Positions 10,255-21,188 of a DNA stretch of 64,000 nt are shown here, piece by piece (positions within the stretch are counted from its first letter, which is position 1; each line of letters starts with the position of its first letter). The notes under the pieces were generated by a model. It saw only the letters and a list, made by a program, of their open reading frames with translations, was not told where the DNA came from and did not search any database. A program made the position numbers and the translations under genes. Source of the DNA: Umbilicaria muhlenbergii (taxonomy: Eukaryota > Ascomycota > Lecanoromycetes > Umbilicariales > Umbilicariaceae). The stretch spans positions 496,001 to 560,000 of the forward strand of contig KK106987.1 in NCBI GenBank assembly GCA_000611775.1, given 5' to 3'.

Positions 10255-13200
10255 ATGCATATAAGTGTAATTATTCTTTACACAACAATATCTTCTTTCT
10301 TAAATCACTCATCACTGCAATTTCTGCATACACTTCTATCAATATATCTCAATATGATAATGACTTTTCTCTCTCAGAAGCAGAAGAAATTCTCATCTCT
10401 TTTTCATAATCACAAACCTCTCAGGAATCTGAGGATGCTTAAATTTTACCTCATGCTCTTTAAAATTTATCACCACTTATTGCACTTCAATGCAACACTC
10501 TCAAGACACACGTTTTCTGAAAAAGTGACAAGTGATATGTGAAATTCTTTCATGAGTGATGAAAGTCAACTCTACATGATCTTCACACTCATGACAAACT
10601 GAAAGACAATTTTAAATGAGGATTCACTACTCAGTCCTTCAACTACTGAAACCTGTTTGAGCAGGTTGCAGTCATGCAGAGTGAAAAGTTAAACTTATAA
10701 TATAAGCTTTATCAAGCTGTCATCAGTCACCTGAATATGAAGAACACTGATTTTAACATTATAAAGAAGCATTTGCATTTAAACTGCTGCAAGATATCAC
10801 TCAAGTGAAAGCATTCACAATTTACACTGAATGAACTGTTGCAGTCAACAGTAAGTTTGTTTCTTTTTATGTATTACCTTTCTTATCAGTATTAATGCTG
10901 AAAGTTAATGCTCTTATGATATTTCTTAAAAATGAACAGTACGCAACCTTGACATTTTAATATACATGAGAAAAGCCTTTGAACAGCAAATCATTAATGC
11001 ACTCATATTTATGAACGCCTCCTTCTGATTCATTGAGAACAAGCAGCTTCATATCACTTTTATGATGCTTCAAGATGACATTCAGATACCTTGTCACAAT
11101 AAAATCTGAAACCTTGTCACAAATCAATATCAAAAAGTGATGCTCATTGTACAAGAGAATCTTGCTCAGATAAACAGTAAAATGTCATTAACTTTAAATT
11201 ATTAATCTCATAATCACTTATCCTTCTTGACGGTTACTGCCTATTACATTGATAATAACTAAAACTACAATGAGGCCTTATTGAGATTTGAGCATGTAAA
11301 TGAGTCACATATTGAAGTCACTCTGACAGGTCACGTCCTTAATGTTTTAAAGATTTTTAAAATTAAAGACAAGCTTTTCATTATCATTATGAATAACATC
11401 TTTAATAACATCACTATGCACACACATCTGAAGTCAGTCTTAAGTGGTGATCATGATATTCAATGAGACAATGCTGAAGCAATAATATCATGCATAACAC
11501 ATATTTTAACTCTTGCTGTCAAGGCTTTACTGAGGTCACTTGATGTGAACGTCAGAAATGATCATCATGTGAAGATATAAAATGTGAACAAGTTGATAAA
11601 GATTCAAGAGAAGATATCTTTGATTAACATCATGCAAAAGGCAAGTGAAATGATAATGCTCATTGATAATGCCTGAATGTTAACAACATGTGACAGATTT
11701 AATATCTTTCAATTATAATCAACTCTTCCTCACAGATATTTGAATGATTTGCAGATATTCAACAGCAAGTTTATGTAAACAGCTTAAATTAAAAACCCCT
11801 TTAAATGATTCAAGATGTTAAAATGTGATGAAATTTTACATATGACATGCTTTTTTAAACTTATGTTCTATGAGAGGCCCTGCACAACTTTATCTTTAAT
11901 GAATAAGATAGAAAGCTCTGAGTTCTTGTAATCATTAATTCAGAATGAGAACAGGTCTGTTACCTTTTAACATTATTAAAATCATTTAAAGACTGAACTG
12001 CAGCACTTTTGAAAACTACTGAAGTTATAATACATAAAACCTGATACGTGTACAATCAATTCATCAATCACATTGTAGATCACTGCTGCTGAGTGCAGCT
12101 GAAAATCACTCTCTGAAAACATGAACTGATCACTGCCCTGAAAGCCTGTCAGGATAAGTTAAGAGATTATTATGAAAATTCACAAGCAAGTTAATGATGA
12201 ATTTATAATCTTGCAACTGTTTTAAACCCGTCATGTAAGATGATCAAGTATAAGATAACTTTGATGCATATATCTGCTTAATCATGACTAATGCATCATA
12301 GAGGAAGGAAGTAACAAAATCTTAAAAAATTAAATGAAATCAACAGTTTCAAGATTACTATGATTTACATTACTTAAAATATGAGAGTCTGACTATGAAC
12401 TCAACTACTGCTGCAGGTCAATCACAAAATATGAATTTCAACACATTAATTAAACAGACAGAGCTGAAGGATCAATGATGAATAAATACTTAAAATAATG
12501 TCTTTAAGTATCTTTCCACGTCAGTCAATTATGTCAATGATTCACTAAAGGTAATGCTCAAAGGTAATGCTGATATGAGGCTTGAGTTAATTATATCATT
12601 AAATGTGAAGTGTCAACTACAGTGATCTTAAAGGTTTTTTTCAGATGATAAGAGATGTTCTTGCTGTATGTGCTTTTGAAGTAGATGTGAAATGCATCTT
12701 TAATATGATTAAAGACATCTGCAATTGACGGCATGAACATCTGAGTGCTGAGATTATATGTATGCTCTGTTTAATTAAGTATCATAAGTGAAACACCTTG
12801 TTGAATGACCTCATTGATGATGATAACAATGATGAGGAAGTCAGCATCTCTGAAATCTGAGCTTAAGAGGCCTCTGTTCTGAATGAGTTAATTATAACAG
12901 ATGATGAGGAGGCTTATGAGTTCATGAAGACATCTCAATGAAGGAAGCTTACCTCTGTTAAGTGTAAAACAGTGACAATAAACAGTGATAATCATGATGA
13001 GTCTGACATGAACAATTCAGATGATATGAGAGTAGATGAACTTGCTGATATGCATCAAATGAGAGTGAAAATGAGGCAGAGTAATGACTCAAACACCTTT
13101 ATTATGATTGAAGATGTGTCAAAGGGCAGAAGATAAGATGATTTTAACATGTTTTTATCATCTGATGACCTGATGACCTTCCTCACTTCAGCATGAAGGA

Positions 13201-13394
13201 GTGAAGCTTGAAGAAGATCAACTGCAGTTAATCAAGATAAGCAACTTATGAATTCAACATATGAATGATGCATTATTATCAGCATCAGTCAATCAGTATT
13301 GCTGTCTGCAGATCAACACTGAGTTATGTTATGAAATCAGCTACAGATACAGTCTGCAAAGTTAAAAAAAGTATATAATCATCACAAATTCTAA
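10255..13394 (+). pseudogene. hAT-family transposase, decayed
   Basis: Recognisable blocks in order: a Cys/His-poor region at about 10,480-10,560 (FNATLSRHTFSEKV) that could be a BED-type finger; 11,281-11,460 with KIFKIKDKLF then NNITMHTHL, matching the hAT core where the catalytic Asp precedes Asn-Asn; 11,480-11,540 with AEAIISCITHILTLA; 12,150-12,260 with KLRDYYENSQ and IYNLATVLNPSCK; and 12,650-12,790 with the dimerisation (hATC) region DVLAVCAFEVDVKCIF. An acidic C-terminal extension follows to TAA at 13,392. Stops are mostly TGA and the frame shifts several times. Family assignment is also supported by the 8-bp TSDs of copy B. Confidence 0.8.
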
Positions 13395-13799
13395 ATAAAC
13401 ATTACCTTTGAGTATTATCTTTGAGCATTACTTTTTTAACATATCATGTTTTTCTTCATGTTTGCACAGTGCTTACAATGTATAATATCAGTCTTTGCAG
13501 ATTAATAATTCAATTATAAATATATAAAAGTATTCAATTATCACAATACTTATCTTTGATAACAACATAATGCAAAGCTGTGATAATATGAGAAGAAAAG
13601 TGATGTTATTACTTATATTAAATTTACTACTGTTATGATGATTAAGCAAAATTAACTGTATATGATTAGTTCAGTGTTCATGTGAGTACCTCAGAGTTAA
13701 CTTGATTGATCACTGAATATCAGGTTCATGAAGAGGTCAGATTTATAAGTTAAGTTCTTAATCATTAACCTGACCTGACCTGACTCAAATGACAGCCTA

Positions 13800-15465
13800 G
13801 GTGTTTTTGGGCGTTTTCAGCATTTTCAGTCATACTCACTGAAAAGTTACCTGATTGAGCTGAATTTTTCACCATAGATTCAGGCTCTTGTTTTGCATTA
13901 ATACTGAGAATTTCAGCTTTATCTGATGTGATTTGACTGTTTTGCATTTCAGCGTGCTGTTTTTAATTGTTTTGCGCAAATGCTGCATTTGCAACTTTTT
14001 GCATTTTCCTCATGTTTTCTGCAGCTGTTTTTACACTTGCATTCACACTGTCTGTTTTGCACTGTAGTAAATTCATTTTAGAATTTATGATCTGGATTTG
14101 GCTTTGCAAGTGATGATTTTGCACATTTGTATTCAAATTTGTCAATTGTGGACTTTTCACATTTTGTGAGTTTTGTGACTTTGCGAGGTGGAAAATTGCC
14201 TGATTTAGGTTAAATTTTTGCGACGGGTGTGATGCATTGACTAGATCTCACAGCGCTGAATTTGCTGCTAAATACAGTGATTTCATCATTTTGTGTCCCA
14301 AATTCAGTGTTTGTTCACTTTTACTTTGTTCACTGTTTTGCAGATTTTCACAGTTTTCCTCTGAACTTTGAATTCACACCTTTGCTGGTTGGTTTTCCTG
14401 TGAGGAAGTGATGTTTTTGCATTTTTTATCTTGCAATGTGACTTTTTTTGATTTGTCTGTGTGTTTGTGAGAAGGTGAATGAGCTGTTTTAATTATTATT
14501 CATAACAAAGTAGTTTTCCTTTGTTATAAATGCCGCTGACGTAGGTGTAGTGCACTGACTACTGTTTTCAGACTTCATGTCTGAAGTTATATTCATTATA
14601 ACATTTTTTAATGTTTTTCTGATGTTTTGATCCTGATGGTATTTTGAATTTACCTCAAGTTTAATATCCCTTCCTTTATAAGCTCAAGCACAATCAAGAG
14701 TTTAAAGGCCCCTTTTTTTATTCCTGATACTCAGAATAAGTAGCCACTATGATTCTTAGGAATTTAAGCCTTATAAAAGCCCCTAAAATCACCTGTAGCC
14801 TGACTTAATCTGAGCTTATTCAAATAGAAAATGATATAAACTCACTGATCTTTACTCTTTATATATAAAATGCTTGATGAGAGTTCTTTATATCTATTGT
14901 ACTCAGAATAGTGCTTTCCTCTGCAGACTTTTTTATTAATCTGAGCTTTTTACAGTACTTTATGTCAAACTTAAAAAGAATGACCTTTAGTATTGTAAAG
15001 CATGAAGGAAAATGCGGAAAAAGTGAAGTTTCATGATATTTTGCAAGGTGATTGATTTAAGGTTTAGTGCTTACACCTCATCAAAATTCTCAAGAACCAT
15101 GATTTGATGCATGTTAAATAATAACAAAAGCAGAAAGCAGTGAATAATAATGTATTTTAATGTTTTATAATTTGTAAAAGCAGTGTAAGATAGATTTAAA
15201 TTTAATTCTTACATGACAAATCAAGAAAAAAGGTGTTGTGGTTATTGTGTTGTTGTTTTTGTGATTTTTGATCATTTTTGATGTGAGGATTGCAACAACT
15301 TTGTGATATGCTTAAATTCATCATGCTTTCACAACCACTGCTGACTTTGAGAATTGAAAAAAAGGGTTTAAGTCTCTGAACTGAGTAGTTTATGAGGCCT
15401 ATGATAATGATATATTATATGTGTGACTTGGTTGCTTTTTGGTTTCTGCGTGCATTTTTTTTTAA
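13800..15465 (-). mobile_element. Tad-like LINE fragment L3 (5' leader and N-terminal half of ORF1)
   Basis: Read on the minus strand, it begins near 15,465 with the GCAGAAACCAAAAAG core of the 5' end. It runs through the leader, starts ORF1 at about 14,595 (MNITSD) and breaks off at 13,800 within the AENAQKH stretch, where the hAT copy A terminus lies. Segments at 14,160-13,963 and 13,947-13,765 correspond to residues about 155-290 of L5 ORF1. Several stops and TGA codons are present. The A/T run at 15,456-15,467 marks its 5' boundary. Confidence 0.85.
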
Positions 15466-15699
15466 ATTAAGATAAGGGGTGATGAGGTTCTGATAAAGTC
15501 ACAATAAGTGCTTTCTTTTAAACATGCTCATAACTTCTATGAGCCTGTCACTTCTTTAAAAACATGTTTCACTCTATCTAGAGGAGTGTTGTCTGAGGTT
15601 ATGCATAATAATATCATGCTGCTGATAAAGCAATCACTGATTACATAGAAAATTCAAGACAGGAGAGAGAGAAGTTTTAAGAATTAAAAAATAAAAAGA

Positions 15700-17030
15700 G
15701 AGAAAGTTCATGATGTTAAATAATGCTCAAAAACATTTCTTGTTGACTTTCATGCAAGAGCTTTCTGTCAGCATTGATGAAGAGTGCATGATGATATTGA
15801 TGATTACATGATTAAATCAAGAATGAATTATTAAGTTTATGCTCATTCTCCTCAAAGATCCTTGCAGCTCTGCTTTAATAATCAAGCTTATTTAATGCAC
15901 AGGTGTTGATATTGATACTGATTACATCATCAGAGAACTTTACTCAGTGAAAACTCACAGTTCATTTCCTTTGCATTAAGTTTCATTTTCAGGTCATTTA
16001 TATTTTAATAAAAGTGATTCAGTCTCTTCACCACTTGATATAAACTTAATAAAGTCATGTGCAGTGATCATTGCACATCTGTACAGAGTGAGCAGTGCAT
16101 ATGTTCTTGATTTAAAAGTTTATAAGTTAAATAACTTTATTCTTCATGATGAGTGATCCTGACATGTTTAATATATAATACTTGCACATGATCTGCATGT
16201 CTCATGCTAAATCCTCAGATTCATCAGTGATCTTAAAGCTTATATCTCTTATCATTAAGTAAGTTATATGACTGATGAGAACTTAATATTTCATAATTTT
16301 CTTATTTTCTTTCTTCAGCCCCTTTCACTGTTTATGAGTTTGTTCATCATAAATGATGCTGCATGAAATTCTTAAAATTATTACATTTCTTTCTGATTTT
16401 ATCAGAAGAGACTTCAGAGTATTTTTTATTACAACTGATGAAAGATTAAATAGAAGAAAAAGTGCTGTGATCATGAATTTACATATATTAAGTAAATACT
16501 GAATTATTTACTCATGCTCATATTTTTTTATATTCATGTGCAGTCATCCTTCTTCCTTCAGGTTCATTCTTCAGAATAAATTTATTAAAGTTTAATTAAC
16601 TTTCTTCATATCCTCATCTGTTATTTATATCATTTCATTAATGTTAAAATCCTCCTTCTTATATCTGTTTACCCTCAATCAGGCTTTATGATGATTAATT
16701 TTATCATGAGTGATGTTGAGTGACATCTCAATCATGTTCAGAGGCTCATTGTTATCATCATTATCATTGATGTTTTTTATAACTTACTCAGTTGTAACTG
16801 ATTCTGCTGTCATTTTTATAAAAGCACCCGCGGTGAGTTCTTGTGAATTAATCATGATTTCATCAGGTCAACTAATCTTGATGAGCTCATCATCTTCATC
16901 ATACAAGTTGTATGAGCCCTCATCTTCATTAAGTTGCATAGTATTGAACTTCATCATCAGGATTTACTTCATCTTCATCATTATAATAAAGGTTCTTGAA
17001 GTTATACCTGCTTAATGTGCTCATATAATA
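15700..17030 (-). pseudogene. Unrecognised decayed coding region
   Basis: Between L3 and the large DNA transposon, the minus strand carries a long protein-like frame if TGA is taken as lost Trp. It begins near MQLNEDEGSYNLYDEDDE (about 16,940), passes an Asn/Asp tract and continues with KKEDFNINEM and FMITALFLLFNLSSV (about 16,450) and DISFKITDESEDLA (about 16,250). A second block near 15,750-15,850 reads HHALFINADRKLLHESQQEM. Polar composition, acidic clusters and a hydrophobic segment suggest a former protein. I cannot name the family. It is outside the TSD of the neighbouring transposon. The rest of 15,466-17,184 shows nothing else. Confidence 0.35.
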
Positions 17031-17184
17031 AATGCATGCTGTGAGTTGATCTCTCATCACAACATCATATGATTTTGTCATGATTATTTCTTATGTTATG
17101 AGTGATAAGTCTTGTGTTATAAGTGATGAGTAGTGATAAGTAACTGACAGTTGATTTAAGGCTCACTGTAAAATATTAAGTGAT

Positions 17185-17192
17185 TACTGTAA
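17185..17192. repeat. Target site duplication, left (TACTGTAA)
   Basis: TACTGTAA directly precedes the left end of the large DNA transposon. TACTGTAT directly follows its right end at 29,678-29,685. Seven of eight positions match. An 8-bp duplication fits what is reported for Zisupton/KDZ-type elements. Confidence 0.6.
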
Positions 17193-17420
17193 GGGCCTCT
17201 ATGATAATTGCATAACTGTTATACAACAGTTACATTACAGTTATACAACTATTATACAGTTATGCAACAGCTGCATAACTGTTGCATACAAGTTATGCAA
17301 TCATAAAAGTTTATGCAATGGTTACATAATCATCACAAATACATGCACACGGGGCATAACTGGTTTCAGTGACAGGGCATATATGTACATTATGTTCAGT
17401 GACAGGGCATAACTGATTCA
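17193..17420. repeat. Left subterminal repeat cluster of the 12.5-kb transposon
   Basis: Many short repeats in both orientations, such as TTGCATAACTGTTATAC, CAACAGTTAC, TATGCAACAG and GCATAACTGTTGCATA, between 17,207 and 17,330, followed by two copies of CAGTGACAGGGCATA (17,370-17,412). The mirror image of the first motif set fills 29,520-29,660. Clusters like this usually bind the transposase; that role is inferred. Confidence 0.75.
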
Positions 17421-17859
17421 CAGTTGCAGATTTGAATGAGTGATTGATTCAAGCAGCTAAAGCAACTGTAATGTTGCAATGAAGACTGAAGGTATATAGC
17501 AGAGATGTGATAAGAATTAAGCAAATAACACTTCATTTCTCCTCATTTAGTAGCTTAAGATTCTCAAGCTCATCTGATGACTGACAGCTTGAAATAAAGA
17601 ATGCAGTGATTTTTTTTACTGAATCTTCTTCTCCTTCTTCATCCTCTTCTCTTGCTTCATCTCACTGCTCTGCTCTCTTCTTCATTTCACCTCATGGCTT
17701 CACTCCTGACTTCACTCTCAACCTCACCCTCACCTCAGTGTCATTATCATCATTTAGTCTCAGCTGAACTTCTGTGAATTATTGTCACTTTTGACTGAAT
17801 TGTCACCTTTGATGTGAGGATGATGATTGCTGATCATATCAAGCCTGATCATTGTTGAG

Positions 17860-17979
17860 GATGTCATTTATATTAACAAAGCCTTCACTGATGTCCTTTA
17901 TGTTAATGAAGCCTTCACTGACATCCTTTATGTTAATAAAGCCTTCATTGACATCCTTTATGTTAATGAAGCCTTCACT
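17860..17979. repeat. Four 30-bp tandem repeats (coding, acidic decapeptide)
   Basis: Units at 17,860, 17,890, 17,920 and 17,950, each ending in GCCTTCA(C/T)T. On the minus strand each encodes a SEGFINIKDV-like decapeptide. They preserve the frame and contain the recurrent palindrome half AAGCCTTCACT. Confidence 0.85.
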
Positions 17980-18879
17980 GACATCCTCTTCTTCAAGATC
18001 ATCCCTCATGTCTTTCTGCATATTCTCATGATCATGACCTTTCATGATCCTCTTTCACTTCATCAGCTTATTATGTCTTGTGTTAAAAAACACAGCATCA
18101 AGACTTGCATCTGAATCATCATTCAAATCAACAGGAACATCTCTTCTCAGACTTTGTTTAAGCATTTTCTCTGAAAAGTCATCAATCATGATCAGGTCCT
18201 TGAACTCCCCCTTTTTTCAGAAGGCGTCAAACATATTCAGCAGGTGTTGTTGAGTGTATTTTAAAATAATCATGTCTCAGGGCTCCTGCTTGAGCAGTTG
18301 AGTCATTCAAGAGTGAACAATTAACTGTACAAATGCATAATGTAGGAAGAGTAGCTTGTTGAATGATGCATCTTTAAAGTTCATCACCTCATTGATGAAC
18401 TTGAAGACAGAATCAAGTCAATGATCTTGATAATCAACATTGACCTCATCCTTGAGCTGTTTGAAAGCTTGAATGTCTTCAAGGTTGTTGATGATGACGT
18501 AGTGTTCAATTCACGTCAGAGATGCTTTGAGGATATGATTTTTTCAAGTCTTATATGCACTTCACACCCTCTTTTCCTCTTCTTTGAACACAGGATGATT
18601 CTTTCACATATCAGGAAATGTCATCATCACTGACTGCTTCACATTGAGATTAGAAAGTGTGACACAAAATCATCATTAAGCTGTGATGAAGAGTTCTTCA
18701 TACATCTGAGAATATGACTTCAGCATTTTTTTAACATCATTGATGCTCTGATCTGCAAATGTATCATTTGTTATTGTTGAGTCACTTTAACTTCTGCTCA
18801 ATGTGCTGTCTCTGTCTTCAGATCATGGCGTGAAACTGATGTTTAACAGTTTATTGAATAGGGCTTGTCAGAAGTTTAA

Positions 18880-19130
18880 TGAGGTTGAGGAATGAAGCTG
18901 TTGACTCAATGAGGATCAGAGTTGTTGACTTGATGAAAGTCAAAGTTGTTGACTTGATGAGGGATGAAGTTGTTGACTTGATGAGGAATGAGGTTGCTGA
19001 CTCACAGATCAGGTTTGCTGACTTGTCAAGGGACAGGATTACTGACTTGAAGGCTGAGCTTATTGACTTGAAGGTCAAGCTTGTTGACTTATTAAGAAAT
19101 GAGGTTGCTGACTTGAAGGCTGAGTTTAAG
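18880..19130. repeat. Degenerate 18-30 bp repeats encoding Q/S-rich segment
   Basis: Repeated GTTGTTGACTTGATGA and GACTTGAAGGCTGAG units. On the minus strand they encode SSSQQL and QPSSQQ runs in the frame of the surrounding gene. On the plus strand they yield a stop-free, heptad-like 174-codon frame (18,879-19,403), which I take to be a by-product. Confidence 0.7.
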
Positions 19131-19859
19131 GTTGTGACTCATGACTTAATGAAGTCTTCACTGATTTCTGAGCTTGTCAGATATTTGATGATGCTGAAGG
19201 CTGAAACTCATCATTTAGTGAAGTCTTCACTGAGGCATAATTTGTTGACCTTCAGCTTAAAGGTTGCATACTCAGTCCTGATTGAGACAAAGTGTCATCA
19301 ATATCATCTCATACTCTCTTCCTTGACTGAGCGTCAGCAGTGGCTCTTAAATCATGAAGTTGAGATGCTGATAAGTGTTGTGAACCCTGTGATGATGAGG
19401 TAGGTGCATTATGTTCAGTTATAATCATAAATGATATGATGTTTGTCCTCTGAATGATGTTTATTCTCTGAATGATGTTAGGCCCTTTCATTTATCAAAG
19501 ATATAAGCAAACATACCTTCTTTGAAGGTGAACTGATTATCATGTCCTCATCACTCTCATCATTTAAGGCATGATTGATACAGCGTTGATGATCTTGCTC
19601 AGATCAAGAATTTGACAACTCATCTCTTGATGTGTCTGCCGTTGAGGGTGTGACATTTTGATCAGAGGTTTAACAGCGTGACCCTCTTGACTGAGAGATC
19701 ATATTAACCTACAGTGCTGAGTATCTACATCATACTGTGCAGGGAGGTTGACTAGTGAGTGATTACTTCAACTGTCAAGAGGCTTTATTTTGAAGCCTCA
19801 TTATCAGTGTTTAATCAAATCTGAATTTGATGACATCATTAAATAAATCAACATCTGAG

Positions 19860-20401
19860 GCCTCTATAAGTCAAGAGGCCACACAACATCAGTCACTTTT
19901 AGATTAAATTTATCATCTTCACTGCTGTTCTCATTATTATCTTTTATAATCTTCTTCTTAAGATTCTTTTTTGTGTTATTCTTGTTCTTGTTATCCTGCT
20001 TCTGATCCTCCTTCTGATCCTTGATGTTGACACTTTTGTTAGTGCCAAATATGCTGAGCTTCAAATCTATTGTCAACTGAGCCTTGTCAACAGAAGTAAT
20101 TGAGGCGGCTGATGAGGCAGCTGACAGGGCGGCTGACAGAGCATATGACAGCACAAGGGAGATGAACTGTGAAGGAGATGAGAAGATTAATAATGCACAC
20201 ATGCTCAAGTTGATTAAAGTACTTACACAAGCCTGAGACAGTGACATTTAATGCTCTGTAAGCATACATAACTGCCTTCTGCTTAATCTTCTTCTTCATC
20301 TTCTGCGCGCCTGATGTGATTGACTGAACAATGTTTGCTTGCTGAGGCAATACTATTGTGCAAAAGAATGATGAATGAATGATGTCACTGAAGTTGAACA
20401 T
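19860..20401 (-). pseudogene. Possible upstream exons of the minus-strand gene
   Basis: Two overlapping open frames on minus. One (20,401-20,087) begins MFNFSDIIH and has a basic stretch KMKKKIKQKAV. The other (20,247-19,864) has a highly polar tract (DQKEDQKQDNKNKNN then KKNLKKKIIKD, SSEDDKFNL). The polar composition and position directly upstream of the Q-rich gene suggest these are its 5' exons, but I could not place splice sites with confidence. One of the two frames is a shadow. Confidence 0.3.
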
Positions 20402-21188
20402 CAGAGCCTGTTTGTAGCTAGTCAGGCAATGTTCATTGATGTGAATAATTCAGAGGTTATTGATCATTGCAGTTCAGGCATAATTTGAGAGATCTGTTGT
20501 CATTAATATTTTAACATAAGTAAAGAGTTCACATTTGCTGTCTCAACTCACATCTACACATCAATGTTAATCATTTTATTTCTTTGTTCAGAAATTTGTC
20601 ATCAGCTCTTGTTCTGACCTGATGAAGTCTTTCCTGAAGCTCTTGATGCCTGCACTTAAATGTTGAGTCAAGTCATTCACTGCTCAACATTCACTGTGTA
20701 AGTCAACAATCAACGCCCTCATCAATCTTTTCATTAATCAACTCATTAATATCTTTATTCTATTTCAATTCAACCACTTACCTTGTGCTGATTGTATCAT
20801 CAACGTGTTGATTGCTACAGCTCATCAAGTGCATCTTAAATTCAATTTTAAATCATACCTTCAAGATCTGAAGTCAAATCAGAAGTTCAGTTTAACCTTG
20901 AAATCTGAACTGAAGGTGAATCTGATCTCAGGTATGAAGTTGAATTCATAAGTTTTCAACATTAAACCTCTGATTAAACCTCACTTCAGAGATCAAAGTC
21001 TTCATTCTCTTTCATGACAGTCTCCTCCTTCATGATGTCATCTCAACCTCATTCACCTTCCTCTCATCTGCATTCACCCCCTTCACCTTGACCCCCTTCA
21101 TGACAGCTCAGTATAATCACATGTTGAGGTGCACCTCAGTGAAGCCTTCACTAGAGCTTCATTAGCTAACTTATTTATAATCATCAGC
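20402..21188. other. Divergent intergenic region of the 12.5-kb transposon
   Basis: About 790 bp between the minus-strand gene and the helicase gene, presumably with both promoters. It shows local short repeats (AAATCTGAA / TCAGAAGTTCAG at 20,865-20,935), pyrimidine-rich stretches (CATTCACC, CCTTCACC at 21,045-21,100) and one copy of the palindrome AGTGAAGCCTTCACT (21,139-21,153). No coding frame is supported. Confidence 0.5.

Larger units (their letters stand above)
6251..13799 (+). mobile_element. hAT transposon copy A, left end truncated
   Basis: Homologous to copy B (44,688-54,278) in reverse orientation once the two E3 insertions in B are left out; both are then about 7.5 kb. The right terminus TGACAGCCTA lies at 13,790-13,799. 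The left terminus lacks about 85 bp, because the sequence enters directly at the TTTGAACTCACC subterminal block. It carries an accessory ORF (8,560-9,641) and a transposase (10,255-13,394), both on plus. The flanks are LINE in opposite orientations (L2 plus, L3 minus) and no TSD can be matched, so this locus has been rearranged. Confidence 0.85.
17840..19700 (-). pseudogene. Q/S/P-rich protein gene of the 12.5-kb transposon, function unknown
   Basis: A minus-strand frame of over 500 codons from about 19,700 to 17,840 in which nearly all stops are TGA, with a few TAA at likely Gln codons. Exon 1 ends DEDMIISSPSKK. A GT-AG intron follows (GTATGT...CAG, plus-strand 19,387-19,516, 130 bp, phase 0), and exon 2 opens GSQHLSASQLHDLRATADAQ. 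Next come repeats of PSSQQ/SSSQQL type (18,880-19,130), a block with FTPWSEDRDS, a helical region (18,300-18,700) and an acidic tail of four SEGFINIKDV-like repeats. It is divergent from the helicase gene. No domain recognised; a regulatory or DNA-binding partner of the transposase is possible. Confidence 0.5.

Noticed and set aside
15466-17184. Crypton/FluG-like recombinase in the relic
   Set aside because: A faint resemblance around 16,450 was considered, but no catalytic motif could be pointed to.
18879-19403. 174-codon plus-strand ORF with heptad-like repeats
   Set aside because: It overlaps a much longer minus-strand frame with an intron and in-phase Q/S repeats. The regular plus-strand peptide follows from the DNA repeat.
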